Position numbers and translations under genes: made by a program. From positions 186,001 to 250,000 of the forward strand of contig CAWKND010000010.1 in assembly GCA_963850915.1 (NCBI GenBank): DNA of 64,000 nt, given 5' to 3'. This DNA comes from CAVTWH01 sp963850915. Lineage in GTDB: Bacteria; Actinomycetota; Actinomycetes; Mycobacteriales; Micromonosporaceae. Under the pieces are notes generated by a model. It did not search any database, was not told where the DNA came from, and was given only the letters and a program-made list of their open reading frames with translations. This document shows positions 51,294 through 62,169 of this stretch, piece by piece; the stretch's first letter is position 1; each line of letters begins with the position of its first letter.

Positions 51294-52061
51294 TCAGAGC
51301 AGGGGGTACTCGCCGGTCGGCGCCCGCGCCACCAGAGTCGCGGCGTGCAGTAACTCGACCAGCTCGTCCCGCTCGGGCGACTCCAGCGCGGCGAAGGACT
51401 GCCCGACGATCCGGTCGGTGAGCGCCTCGGCCCAGATCCGCTTGCGCAGCAGCAGCCCGGCCGGTGGGTAGGGCGGCTGCCAGCCGAACGCGATCGCCCC
51501 GGCCTCGCCGTCCTGGCCGGCCAGGATCGCCTCCAGCGGGCTCATCCCAGCGGCCCGGATGGCCAGCAGGTACGCCCCGGCCCGGTGCTCCCGGAGCAGG
51601 TGCAGCAGTACCGCCGCCCGTGCGCCCGGCCCGTCCTCGGGCGCTGACATCGCCCGCCACGCGGCAAACAGCGGGAGCCCCGAAGCGTCGGCGGCTCGTA
51701 CCACCCGCTCGGTGAAGTCGACCAGCTTGGCCACGCCGTGGAACATCTCCAGCCGCTCCCGCCCCCAGCGGCAGCACTCCTCCCGGTGGTGCCGGGCGAT
51801 CAGTAGCGGCGACGTCACCCGCCGGGCCGCGACCCAGCCGTCGTAGACCGCCTCGGCATCGATGAAGCCGATCGCCGCGCCGATGATCGCCGGGTCGACG
51901 TCACCGAGTACGCCGCCGCGGCCGGCCACGTAGAAGGCCCAGCCGGTCAGCCCCAGTTGCCGGGCGCGGCGCAGCGTCTTCGGATCCTCGGCGAAGGCAC
52001 CGCCGAGTTCCTGGATCGGTCGCCGGCTCTCCGCCGCCGTCTGCTCCGGCGTCACGCTCAC
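51294..52061 (-). CDS. SCO6745-family conserved hypothetical protein
   Basis: A 255-residue helical protein that I associate with the SCO6745 family of actinomycetes, without known function. Landmarks are LGLTGWAFYVAGRGGVLG, IIGAAIGFIDAEAVYDGW, RAAVLLHLLREHRAGAYLLA and AGAIAFGWQPPYPPAGLLLR. GTG 52061 is the listed start; GTG 52055 has CACAAT 7 nt before it, a weak leaderless -10. It follows, and may be cotranscribed with, the coiled-coil gene at 52104. Confidence 0.7.
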   Translation of the reverse strand: MSVTPEQTAAESRRPIQELGGAFAEDPKTLRRARQLGLTGWAFYVAGRGGVLGDVDPAIIGAAIGFIDAEAVYDGWVAARRVTSPLLIARHHREECCRWGRERLEMFHGVAKLVDFTERVVRAADASGLPLFAAWRAMSAPEDGPGARAAVLLHLLREHRAGAYLLAIRAAGMSPLEAILAGQDGEAGAIAFGWQPPYPPAGLLLRKRIWAEALTDRIVGQSFAALESPERDELVELLHAATLVARAPTGEYPLL

Positions 52062-52103
52062 GATTGTGCCGCGCAGCGCGGCTGTGCGACATGTCCGTTC
52101 GGT

Positions 52104-53006
52104 TCACCCCGACGGGGGTACGGCTCGTGCTGCCACGGTCACTCCACGCTGTGCGGACTTCCGGCGGAGTACCGCCCGGCTCACTGCGACCTGCGCCGAG
52201 GCATGCTCCCGCTGTACCTCCGCCAACCGCTGCGCCACCTCCTCGAGCGCCGCCTCGGCCTGCCGGTACCCCTCCTCGGCCTGGGTCAGCTCGTCCTGTG
52301 CCACCCGCAGCCGCTCCTGCGCGGCAGCCACCCGGGCCGCCCGCCCACTCCGCGCCTTCTCCGCCGCCGCCCCGGCCGCCGCCTCCCGATCGGCCTTCCG
52401 CCCGCTCCCGGCCTCGCCCCGCTCGGGCTCGACGGTCTCGTCCTGGCCCGATTCAGCCGACGAGGGAGCAGTTGCGCCGGTCACCACCCGGAGAGCCGGC
52501 CTCTCGCTGCCGAGAGCTGGTACCTCGCCGAAGCCGGCGTAGCTCGCCGGCCGCACCAGCCGCCCGGCCCGTACCGTGCGCCCCACCTCGACATCGGAGA
52601 GTGCCGCGTTGAGCGTGGCGACCACCTCGTCCAGTGGCAGGTTGTCGCTCGCCGGCCGGCCGGCGTCGCGGGCCAGGCTGCGCGCCTGGGCGGCCAGCGC
52701 GTCCACGACGGCGCGCCGCCGGGCGGAGAGTTCGCGCAGCTGGGCGCCGCGCAGGTCGTGCTGGGCCGAGCGCAGCTGGTCGCCCAGCTCGAGCAGCTCG
52801 GTGACCTGGTCGGGGCGCTCGATCGCGAGCAGATTCACCAGCCACGCGGCGACGGTCGGCCGGCGCAGCCCGGCGATCTCCTTCGCCAGCGCCTTGTCGC
52901 CGGCCTGCCGGACCTGCGCGACCTGCTCGTCCCGGGCCGCGGTGAAGCGCTCGGGCGGCAGCGCGTACAGCCGCGTGGCGATTTCGTCGACCTCCGCCCC
53001 GGGCAT
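52104..53006 (-). CDS. Coiled-coil conserved hypothetical protein
   Basis: A 300-residue protein of unknown function. The N-terminal ~130 residues (EVDEIATRLYALPPERFTAA, KALAKEIAGLRRPTVAAWLV) are conserved in actinomycetes to my knowledge and predicted helical. After a low-complexity Ala/Glu region comes a long C-terminal coiled coil (AQERLRVAQDELTQAEEGYR). ATG 53006 is chosen over an upstream in-frame ATG because conservation begins there; it lies 8 nt after the MBL gene stop, so the two are one transcription unit. Confidence 0.72.
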   Translation of the reverse strand: MPGAEVDEIATRLYALPPERFTAARDEQVAQVRQAGDKALAKEIAGLRRPTVAAWLVNLLAIERPDQVTELLELGDQLRSAQHDLRGAQLRELSARRRAVVDALAAQARSLARDAGRPASDNLPLDEVVATLNAALSDVEVGRTVRAGRLVRPASYAGFGEVPALGSERPALRVVTGATAPSSAESGQDETVEPERGEAGSGRKADREAAAGAAAEKARSGRAARVAAAQERLRVAQDELTQAEEGYRQAEAALEEVAQRLAEVQREHASAQVAVSRAVLRRKSAQRGVTVAARAVPPSG

Positions 53007-53013
53007 CGGTGAC

Positions 53014-53646
53014 TCAGGCGTCCACGCTGGTACCCGGCTCCAGCCGGGCGTACTCGGCGCCGCCCAAACCACCGACGAGTCGGGCGGTCAGGTTGGCCAG
53101 CGCGTCGTTGGCAAGCGCGTCGTGCAGGGCGTACGCCCGCCGGGGGCGTACCGCCCGGATGAAGTCGATCGACTCGGAGGTCTTCAGCCACGGTGCGGTG
53201 ATCGGCACGAAGAGGGTGTCCACCTGTACCCCGTCGGGTACGTCGAACGAGTCGCCCGGGTGGTAGATCTTCTCCTCCACCAGGAATCCCAGGTTGGGAA
53301 TGTCGTCCAGGTCGGGGTGGATCACCGCGTGCCAGCCGCCGTAGGCGCGTACCCCGAAGCCGGCCGCCTCGAAGGCCTGCCCCGACTCCACCACGGTCAC
53401 CACGTCACCCAGCTCGGCCAGCTGCTTGGCTACCGCGCCGTTGGTGTAGATCTTCATGTTCGGCCGCTTGGCCAGCGCGTCGGCCACGGAATCCGGATCC
53501 AGGTGGTCGACGTGCTCGTGCGTGATCAGGATGGCGTCCACCCCGTCCAGCGCGGCCCGCTCGGAGAACGAACCGGGGTCGATGACCAGCACCGCGCCGT
53601 CCCGCTCCAGGCGTACGCAGGAGTGCGAGTACTTGATGAGTCTCAT
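53014..53646 (-). CDS. MBL-fold metallo-hydrolase
   Basis: A 210-residue metallo-beta-lactamase-fold hydrolase of the UlaG-like group. MRLIKYSHSCVRLERDGAVL opens the fold, ILITHEHVDHLD carries the HXHXDH dinuclear metal site, GGWHAVIHPDLDDIPNLGFL and YHPGDSFDVPDG the later metal ligands, and YALHDALANDALANL the C-terminal His. ATG 53646 follows GAGGAGG. Substrate not predictable. Confidence 0.9.
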   Translation of the reverse strand: MRLIKYSHSCVRLERDGAVLVIDPGSFSERAALDGVDAILITHEHVDHLDPDSVADALAKRPNMKIYTNGAVAKQLAELGDVVTVVESGQAFEAAGFGVRAYGGWHAVIHPDLDDIPNLGFLVEEKIYHPGDSFDVPDGVQVDTLFVPITAPWLKTSESIDFIRAVRPRRAYALHDALANDALANLTARLVGGLGGAEYARLEPGTSVDA

Positions 53647-53768
53647 CGACGTGACCTCCTCGTCGCGCATTCGTGACTGCTCCGGTGCCAGTCTGCCGGA
53701 ACCTGGCGCCTAGCGCGGTGCGTCCCACCCGCGAGACACACAATTACGGGGACTTCAGGGGGCACGAG

Positions 53769-54743
53769 ATGAGTGGTCATGGCAAGTGGCGGCTGGCCGC
53801 GGTGCTGGTGACGGGTGGGGTACTCGCCACCGTGGCACTGGCCGGCTGCTCGTCCTCCGGCAAGAGCAGCAGCAACACCGCCACCCAGTACCAGGCCAAC
53901 GGCCCGCAGGCGGACAACGGCAAGGCGGCCGCCGGTACCGACGCGCAGGGCCAGCCGGGGCAGGTACTCGACCCCACCGAGATACCGGTCTCCGCGGCCC
54001 GGAGCGTCATCTACACCGGGGACATCACCGTCCGGGTGTCCAACGTGGACGATGCCGCCCAGCGGCTGGCCACCCTGGCCGACGGCGTGGCCGGGTACGT
54101 CAGCGCCGACCAGCGCAGCATCGACTCCGACCAGTCCAGCGCCGCGGTGACGCTGCGCATCCCGGCCGACAAGTTCCAGGACACGCTGGACGCGATCACC
54201 AAGCTGGGCAAGGAGCAGGGCCGGCAGATCAAGTCCGAGGACGTCACCGCCCAGGTGGTCGACCTGGACTCCCGGATGAAGACCCAGCAGGCCAGTGTGG
54301 ACCGGGTCCGCGCGCTGCTGGCGCAGGCGACCACCATCGCGGAGATCACCAGCGTGGAGGGCGAACTGACCCGCCGCGAGGCGGATCTGGAGTCGCTCAA
54401 GGCACAGCTCGCCGCGCTGAAGGACCAGGCCGCGCTCTCCACGATCACGGTCAACCTGCTCGGCCCGGCCGCGAAGGTGACGACCCCGAAGAAGTCGCAC
54501 ACCGGCTTCCTCGGCGGCCTGGAGGCCGGCTGGCACGGCTTCGTGTTCGTGCTGCTGGTACTCGTGACGGTGCTCGGCGCGCTACTGCCGTTCATCATCG
54601 CCATCGGGGTACCCGCGTGGTTGATCTACCGGTTCGTCCGGCGGCGCAACCGGGCGCGCGCCGCGGCCGCACTGGCGGCCCGCCCGGCGGTCCAGGTCGG
54701 AGCCGGGAACCCCGGCCCGCCGCAGGCCCCGCCGGCGAGCTGA
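53769..54743 (+). CDS. DUF4349 lipoprotein with C-terminal membrane helix
   Basis: A 324-residue exported lipoprotein. The signal ends in the lipobox ATVALAGCSSSG, with Cys lipidation near residue 26. A disordered spacer precedes the DUF4349 domain: RSVIYTGDITVRVSNVDDAA, VTLRIPADKFQDTLDAITKL and LDSRMKTQQASVDRVRALLA, with a coiled coil (EGELTRREADLESLKAQLAA). A membrane helix (VFVLLVLVTVLGALLPFIIA) and basic tail end it, so the domain is tethered at both ends on the outer face. ATG 53769 follows AGGGGG. Function unknown. Confidence 0.9.
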   Translation: MSGHGKWRLAAVLVTGGVLATVALAGCSSSGKSSSNTATQYQANGPQADNGKAAAGTDAQGQPGQVLDPTEIPVSAARSVIYTGDITVRVSNVDDAAQRLATLADGVAGYVSADQRSIDSDQSSAAVTLRIPADKFQDTLDAITKLGKEQGRQIKSEDVTAQVVDLDSRMKTQQASVDRVRALLAQATTIAEITSVEGELTRREADLESLKAQLAALKDQAALSTITVNLLGPAAKVTTPKKSHTGFLGGLEAGWHGFVFVLLVLVTVLGALLPFIIAIGVPAWLIYRFVRRRNRARAAAALAARPAVQVGAGNPGPPQAPPAS

Positions 54744-54776
54744 CTCAGGGCCTGCGAGCTGACCGAGGACCGCGAG

Positions 54777-55694
54777 CTAACCCAGGAGAAGCACCACCTT
54801 GCCGCGTACGTGGCCGCCCTCCACCTCCCGGTGGGCGGCGGCCACCTCGGCGAGGGGGTACGGGTGTACCGGCATGACCAGCGCCCCGCTGGCGGCGAGC
54901 GCGAGTACGTCCGCCAGCCGCTGGGGCGATCGGGGCGCCGCCGCACTGCGCGCGCCGTACTTCTCGGCACCCGCCGGGTCGACGATGGTACCCACCCGCT
55001 CGGCCGGTACCCCGGCCGCCAGTGACTCGGGGATGGCGTCGCCACCGATCGCGTCCAGTGCCACGGTGACGCCCTGCGGCGCCAGCGCCCGTACCCGATC
55101 AGCCAGGCCGGGACCGTACGCGACCGGGATCGCACCGAGCGAGCGCAGGTAGTCGTGGTTGCCGGGGCTGGCGGTACCGATGACTGTCGCCCCCAACTCG
55201 CGGGCCAACTGCACCGCGACCGTACCCACCGCGCCGGCCGCCGCGTGTACCAGCAGCGTGTCCCCGGCCCGCACGGCCAGGCTCTGCAGCGCCCCGGACG
55301 CGGTCTGCCCGCCGGCGATCAGCGCGCCCGCGAGCTGCAGGTCGAGTCCGGGCGGCTTGGCCACCACACCCTCGGCGGGTACCACCACGAAGTCGGCGCT
55401 CGCCACCCCCGACGCCGAGCCGACCACCTCGGCACCGACCGCGAGCCCGTCGACCCCCTCGCCGAGCAGGTCAACGGTGCCGGCGTACTCGTTGCCGGTA
55501 CCGGCCGGGAACGTGACGGGCAGGTACGCGGCCAGGTCGCCACGGCGGCGCTTGATGTCGAACGGCTGCACACCTGCGACCGCGACCCGGATCCGTACTT
55601 CACCGGGGCCGGGTACCGGCGCCTCGACCTCGGTCAGGTAGAGCACCTCGGGGCCGCCGTACCGATCGAACCGCACCACGCGCTGTGTAGGCAT
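54777..55694 (-). CDS. Quinone oxidoreductase-like MDR-family reductase
   Basis: A 305-residue zinc-free medium-chain dehydrogenase/reductase. FDRYGGPEVLYLTEVEAPVP and GEVRIRVAVAGVQPFDIKRR form the GroES-like half; LLVHAAAGAVGTVAVQLARE is the NADPH Rossmann motif. The zinc-binding cysteines of alcohol dehydrogenases are absent. It likely reduces quinones or enones with NADPH. ATG 55694 is used; CATGCT 6 nt upstream could be a poor -10. Confidence 0.9.
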   Translation of the reverse strand: MPTQRVVRFDRYGGPEVLYLTEVEAPVPGPGEVRIRVAVAGVQPFDIKRRRGDLAAYLPVTFPAGTGNEYAGTVDLLGEGVDGLAVGAEVVGSASGVASADFVVVPAEGVVAKPPGLDLQLAGALIAGGQTASGALQSLAVRAGDTLLVHAAAGAVGTVAVQLARELGATVIGTASPGNHDYLRSLGAIPVAYGPGLADRVRALAPQGVTVALDAIGGDAIPESLAAGVPAERVGTIVDPAGAEKYGARSAAAPRSPQRLADVLALAASGALVMPVHPYPLAEVAAAHREVEGGHVRGKVVLLLG

Positions 55695-55755
55695 CTGCCC
55701 AGCATGATCGAGCGCGGACCGGCGCACACCCCGGACTTCCGACCTAGGTCGCTCG

Positions 55756-57021
55756 CTACAGCAGCGGCGCGGCCAGCGCGGCGAGCGCGGTGTGCGTCAT
55801 CACCCGCACCCCGCAGCCGATCGCCCGCTCGTCCACGTCGAAGGCGGACTGGTGCAGGTCGTACGGGACGAGCTGGTCCGGTGCGCCGACGCCGAGCCGG
55901 ATCATCGCGCCGGGTACCTGCTCCAGGTAGAAGGAGAAGTCCTCGCCGCCCATGCTCAACTCGGCCTCGACCACCTGCTCCGGCCCGACCGCTGTACCCG
56001 CGGCGTTGGCGACGATGGCGGTCGCCAGCCGGTCGTTGACCACCGGGGGTACGCCCCGGATGTAGTCCACGGTGACTTCCGCGCCCGTTCCCGAGATGAC
56101 GTCCCGGACCAGCGACTCCACCAGTACCGGCACGTCCAGCCAGGCGTCCCGGTCGAGTACCCGCACGGTGCCCTTCAGCACGCCCTCGATCGGGATGGCG
56201 TTCGCCGCCTCGCCGGCCCGCGCCGAGCCCCAGACCATGGAGACGCCGGCGCGCGGGTCGACCCGCCGGTCGAGCAGCGCCGGTACGTCGACGATCACCC
56301 GACCCATCGCGTGCACCAGATCGGCGGTCAGGTGGGGCCGCGCGGTGTGCCCACCCTTGCCACGCAGCGTGACGGTGACCATGTCGGCGGCGGCGGTCAG
56401 CGGACCGGAGCGCACCCCGACCTGGCCGACCGGCAGCTGCGGAGCGCAGTGCAGGGCGAAGATCGACGTCACGTCCTTCAGCCCGCCGGCCGCGATGACC
56501 TGCGGCGCGCCGGACGGGAACATCTCCTCGGAGGGCTGGAAGAGCAGGCGTACCCGGCCGGCCAGCTCGCCCCGCTCGGCCAGGCGTACCAGCGCCCGAC
56601 CGGCGCCGAGCAGCACCGTGGTGTGTACGTCGTGGCCACAGGCGTGGCAGGCGCCGTCGACCGTCGACCGGTACGGCACGTCCTTGATGTCCGGCAGCGG
56701 CAGCGCGTCGATGTCGGCGCGCAGCGCGATCACCCGGTCGTTGTTGCTGTTGCCGGGGATGTCGCAGATGACCCCGTTGCCGCGGGGCAGGAAGCGGGGC
56801 GACAGACCGGCCGCCGCCAGCTCGCCGGCGACCAGGGTGGCGGTCTCGAACTCGTGACCGGACAGCTCCGGGTGGGCGTGGATGTACCGGCGCGTGCGTA
56901 CCAGCCGCGGCTCCTGCTCACACAGCCAGCTGTCCAGCTGGGCGGGCAGGCGGTAACCACCCGGGATGATCGCGGGCTCGGGCTCGTCGGTGTCCGGGGA
57001 GATGGTCAGCGCACTCGTCAC
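55756..57021 (-). CDS. M20-family amidohydrolase
   Basis: A 421-residue M20D metallo-amidohydrolase (IAA-amino acid/hippurate hydrolase type). RRYIHAHPELSGHEFETATL, VIALRADIDALPLPD, GACHACGHDVHTTVLLGAGR (metal Cys and His), LFQPSEEMFPSGAPQVIAAG (catalytic and metal Glu) and MGGEDFSFYLEQVPGAMIRL are the five conserved blocks. It hydrolyses an N-acyl amino acid amide; the exact substrate is unknown. GTG 57021 with AGAAG upstream. It is 62 nt downstream of nothing coding on its strand; the 510-bp region to 57530 is its promoter side. Confidence 0.92.
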   Translation of the reverse strand: MTSALTISPDTDEPEPAIIPGGYRLPAQLDSWLCEQEPRLVRTRRYIHAHPELSGHEFETATLVAGELAAAGLSPRFLPRGNGVICDIPGNSNNDRVIALRADIDALPLPDIKDVPYRSTVDGACHACGHDVHTTVLLGAGRALVRLAERGELAGRVRLLFQPSEEMFPSGAPQVIAAGGLKDVTSIFALHCAPQLPVGQVGVRSGPLTAAADMVTVTLRGKGGHTARPHLTADLVHAMGRVIVDVPALLDRRVDPRAGVSMVWGSARAGEAANAIPIEGVLKGTVRVLDRDAWLDVPVLVESLVRDVISGTGAEVTVDYIRGVPPVVNDRLATAIVANAAGTAVGPEQVVEAELSMGGEDFSFYLEQVPGAMIRLGVGAPDQLVPYDLHQSAFDVDERAIGCGVRVMTHTALAALAAPLL

Positions 57022-57530
57022 GGCGTCTTCTCGATCTCGGTTGGTCCACGCTCGGTCAACGGGAGGGACTCGGCAAGCGTAGACCCCTGATGGTCACGCT
57101 GCGCAACATCATTCCCGTATCGACGGCATAGCTGTGTGTCACGTAATTCCTGGTCGTCACGGCTTGGAATGAGGACCATTCACGTGCACACCTCCCTCAA
57201 CGGGTTACCGTCCGCAAGGACACGCCCGGCCCGGTACGGGTTGGCCAGTGGCACATGTCACTCGCCGGTAACCTCTCGATCTGTGCATACCACGCAGCGC
57301 GCGGACGAAACGCGAAACGGCGAACTGGGTGGTAGCGGGCTCGCTGCCGGCGCGCCCGGTCGGCCCGGTATGCCTGTCCGACCGGCCCGAGGGGTGGGAT
57401 CGACCGGGTTGACATGGCCTCGCGGCTTTCCCTTCGGGCGCAGACCTTGCAAGATGGGGACGATGCAGCAGTACCTGCACGCATGTGATTCCGGCCCGCA
57501 CCACACGGTGAGACAGACGGTTAGAAGCCT
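57022..57530. other. 509-bp divergent spacer
   Basis: Between the M20 gene and the kinase gene, no gene is supported. An open frame on the + strand (57136-57534) has atypical Arg/Ser/Gly-rich composition and no ribosome binding site. A TTGACA at 57409-57414 lacks a good -10. TACGCT on the minus strand (57076-57081) is a possible -10 for the M20 gene. Confidence 0.5.
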
Positions 57531-59393
<1,863 letters not shown>

Positions 59394-59487
59394 CCGGCCC
59401 GTCCTGAGCGCTCGTCCCGGGTGCCCGTCCTGACCATCAGGGCCGGCTTCGCGGGCGGTCATCCGGGGCGGCGTGCTAGGAAAAGGG

Positions 59488-61209
59488 ATGAGCGGATCCC
59501 ACCCGGCCACACCCAGCACCGCCCAGCCCCGCCACGCCGCCCCGGAGCCGGCCCTGCCCGGGCTCACCGTGCCCCTTGCTGAGCTGCGTGAACAGGCGCT
59601 GGCGTGGCTGGCCGACGATCCCGACCCGGTCACCCGCGACGAACTGGCCAGCGTGGTGGCCGACCTGCCGGGCAGCGCCGCCGACCTCGCCGAGCGGTTC
59701 GCCGGGCCGCTGACCTTCGGGACGGCCGGCCTGCGCGGGCCGCTGCGCGCCGGGCCCAACGGGATGAACCTGGCGGTGGTACGTGGGGCGGCGGCGGGAC
59801 TGGCCCGGTGGCTGGATACCCAGGGCAGCGCGGGTCCGGTGGTCATCGGGTACGACGCCCGGCACGGCTCGTACTCCTTCGCTCAGGAGACCGCCCGGGT
59901 GGTGACCGGTACCGGTCGGGAAGCACTCCTGCTCCCCCGACCACTGCCCACGCCGGTACTCGCGTACGCCGTCCGGGCGTACCGCGCGGTGGCCGGCGTG
60001 ATGGTCACCGCGAGCCACAATCCGCCACAGGACAACGGTTACAAGGTCTACCTCGGTGCCGCGCTCGGCGGTGAACTCGGCGCCGGCGCGCAGATCGTGC
60101 CGCCCGTGGACGGCGAGATCGAGGCGGCCATCCGAGCCGTCGGGGCACTCTCCGACGTAGCGCTCGGCGAGCCCGGGCGGGCACTCGGGGACGAGGTGGA
60201 GAACGGGTACCTGGAGGCGGTCGTCGGCGTGGTCGATCCGCAGCAGCCACGGCAGCTGGCGGTGGCGTACACGCCGCTGCACGGGGTGGGCGGCGAGGTA
60301 CTGGTGACCGCGCTGACCGGGGCCGGCTTCACCGCGCCCGAGGTGGTGGCCGAGCAGGCCGAGCCGGATCCCGACTTCCCCACTGTCGCCTTCCCCAATC
60401 CCGAGGAGCCGGGCGCGATGGACCTGGTCTGCGCGCTGGCCAGCCGGGTCGGTGCGGACATCGCCCTGGCCAACGACCCGGACGCGGACCGGTGCGCGGT
60501 GGCGGTACCGGTCGGGGCGGGCGGGTGGCGGATGCTGCGCGGGGACGAGGTGGGCATCCTGCTCGCCGATCACCTGATGCGCCGCGGGACAGCCGGCCTG
60601 TACGCAACCACGATCGTCTCGTCGTCACTGCTGAAAGCCTTGTGTACCAAGCGCGGGCGCGACTACGCCGAGACGCTCACCGGCTTCAAGTGGATCGTGC
60701 GCGCCGGGGCGGAGCTGGCCTACGGGTACGAGGAGGCGCTCGGCTACTGCGTCGACCCCGGGCTGGTACGCGACAAGGACGGCATCTCCGCCGCCCTGGT
60801 GCTGTGCGAGTTGGCCGCCGGGCTGAAGGCGGAGCTGCGTACCCTCCCCGACCGGCTGGACGAGCTGGCCGCCGAGTTCGGCGTGTACGCCACCGACCAG
60901 GTGTCGATCCGGGTCACCGAGCTCTCCGACATCGACGTACTGATGGCCAACCTGCGGGCGCAGCCGCCGACCGCACTGCTCGACGAGCCGGTCTCGGTCG
61001 AGGACCTGCTGCCCGGGGCGGATGTGCTGATCCTGCGCGGCTCGGGTACCCGCGTGGTGGTACGCCCGTCGGGGACGGAGCCGAAGCTGAAGGCGTACCT
61101 GGAGGTGGTGGAGCCGGTGGCCGACGGCGCTGTGCCGGCGGCGCGGGAGCGGGCAGCCGCCAGCCTCGCCGCGCTACGCACCGAGGTGGAGTCGGCCCTC
61201 ACTCTCTGA
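59488..61209 (+). CDS. Phosphohexomutase (phosphoglucomutase/phosphomannomutase)
   Basis: A 573-residue alpha-D-phosphohexomutase interconverting hexose 1- and 6-phosphates. Domain 1 carries FGTAGLRGPLRAGPNGMNLA and the phosphoserine loop GVMVTASHNPPQDNGYKVYL; domain 2 the Mg site ALANDPDADRCAVAVP; domain 3 EEALGYCVDPGLVRDKDGIS; domain 4 VVRPSGTEPKLKAYLEVVEP. ATG 59488 follows AGGAAAAGGG closely. It overlaps the convergent sulfotransferase by 36 bp. Confidence 0.94.
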   Translation: MSGSHPATPSTAQPRHAAPEPALPGLTVPLAELREQALAWLADDPDPVTRDELASVVADLPGSAADLAERFAGPLTFGTAGLRGPLRAGPNGMNLAVVRGAAAGLARWLDTQGSAGPVVIGYDARHGSYSFAQETARVVTGTGREALLLPRPLPTPVLAYAVRAYRAVAGVMVTASHNPPQDNGYKVYLGAALGGELGAGAQIVPPVDGEIEAAIRAVGALSDVALGEPGRALGDEVENGYLEAVVGVVDPQQPRQLAVAYTPLHGVGGEVLVTALTGAGFTAPEVVAEQAEPDPDFPTVAFPNPEEPGAMDLVCALASRVGADIALANDPDADRCAVAVPVGAGGWRMLRGDEVGILLADHLMRRGTAGLYATTIVSSSLLKALCTKRGRDYAETLTGFKWIVRAGAELAYGYEEALGYCVDPGLVRDKDGISAALVLCELAAGLKAELRTLPDRLDELAAEFGVYATDQVSIRVTELSDIDVLMANLRAQPPTALLDEPVSVEDLLPGADVLILRGSGTRVVVRPSGTEPKLKAYLEVVEPVADGAVPAARERAAASLAALRTEVESALTL

Positions 61210-62169
61210 CTCCCGCGCAGCGACGGGGTAGAAGCGCGACGCCACATCCCACGTCAGCTCGCGCACGGTGGCGATCTCGTCGGGGCGCAGCCGGCGCGCG
61301 GCGGCGTCGAGCATGGCCGCCGAGTCCATCGGCCGGTACGCGGTCTTCGAGACGCCACCGGACAGGCTCCAGGCGTGTGCCCGCCGGTCGTCGCCGCCGC
61401 CGGTACTGGCCTGCTCGACCGCGCGCCGGGCCCGGTCGTCGAAGGCCAGCCCGAAGTGGCGGTACAGAGCCGAGAACGCGGGTACCGGCTCGGTCGCGAA
61501 GTCCTCGTAGCGGCAGATCGCCAGCCCCGGTACCGCCCGGTAGTGCCGGTCCACGATGCCGTAGCTGGTACGCCACATGAGCGCCGCGGCGCGTACCGGA
61601 TCCGTCTCCCGCGCCGCTGCCCGTACCTCGTCCAGGTGCTCGGGGCCGACCAGGTCGCGTACCAGTTCGGGCTGGGCGAGCAGCTCGTCGAAGCGCATCC
61701 GCCAGTCGAGTTTGCGGTAACTGCCGACGATCGCCACCGGGTCGCGGACCAGTACCACCGCGCGCAGCCCGAAGGTGCGTACCAGCCACGGGGCGGCGTA
61801 CAGCGCGAACGGGTCGTCCAGCATGGGGCGCCGGCCGCGCAGCCGACCCATCGCGAAAGCGTGGCCGTACTTGACCATCCGTGCCAGGTCGTAGCTGCTC
61901 CTGTTGCGCCGCAACTCTTTCCGGTAGTTGTACCGCAGGCTCAGGGTGCGCCCGAACGCTTCCCGCCACTGTGCTGGGGAATCCGGGCAGAGGTACTGGT
62001 ACTGGTGGGTGACCTCGGCGTCGAGTACGCCCGGCGAGTGCCCCGGCGGGTGGCCCGGGTTGAGCGGCTCGTTGAGGTACACCACCCGCCCGCTGGCCTC
62101 GACCATCTTCCCGACCCAGCTGGTACCGGTGCGCGCCATCCCGGTCACCAGCAGCGCCGGCCCGGTCAC
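61174..62169 (-). CDS. Sulfotransferase family protein 1
   Basis: A 331-residue PAPS-dependent sulfotransferase. The 5'-phosphosulfate loop is LLVTGMARTGTSWVGKMVEA, and the 3'-phosphate motif is AVVLVRDPVAIVGSYRKLDW; FLRYEDF-type segment ICRYEDFATEPVPAFSALYR follows. GTG 62169 overlaps the upstream sulfotransferase stop (GTGA 62166-62169), so the two are cotranslated. The likely acceptor is a carbohydrate or lipid-linked glycan; not determinable here. Its 3' end overlaps the convergent phosphohexomutase. Confidence 0.88.
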   Translation of the reverse strand: MTGPALLVTGMARTGTSWVGKMVEASGRVVYLNEPLNPGHPPGHSPGVLDAEVTHQYQYLCPDSPAQWREAFGRTLSLRYNYRKELRRNRSSYDLARMVKYGHAFAMGRLRGRRPMLDDPFALYAAPWLVRTFGLRAVVLVRDPVAIVGSYRKLDWRMRFDELLAQPELVRDLVGPEHLDEVRAAARETDPVRAAALMWRTSYGIVDRHYRAVPGLAICRYEDFATEPVPAFSALYRHFGLAFDDRARRAVEQASTGGGDDRRAHAWSLSGGVSKTAYRPMDSAAMLDAAARRLRPDEIATVRELTWDVASRFYPVAARESESEGRLHLGA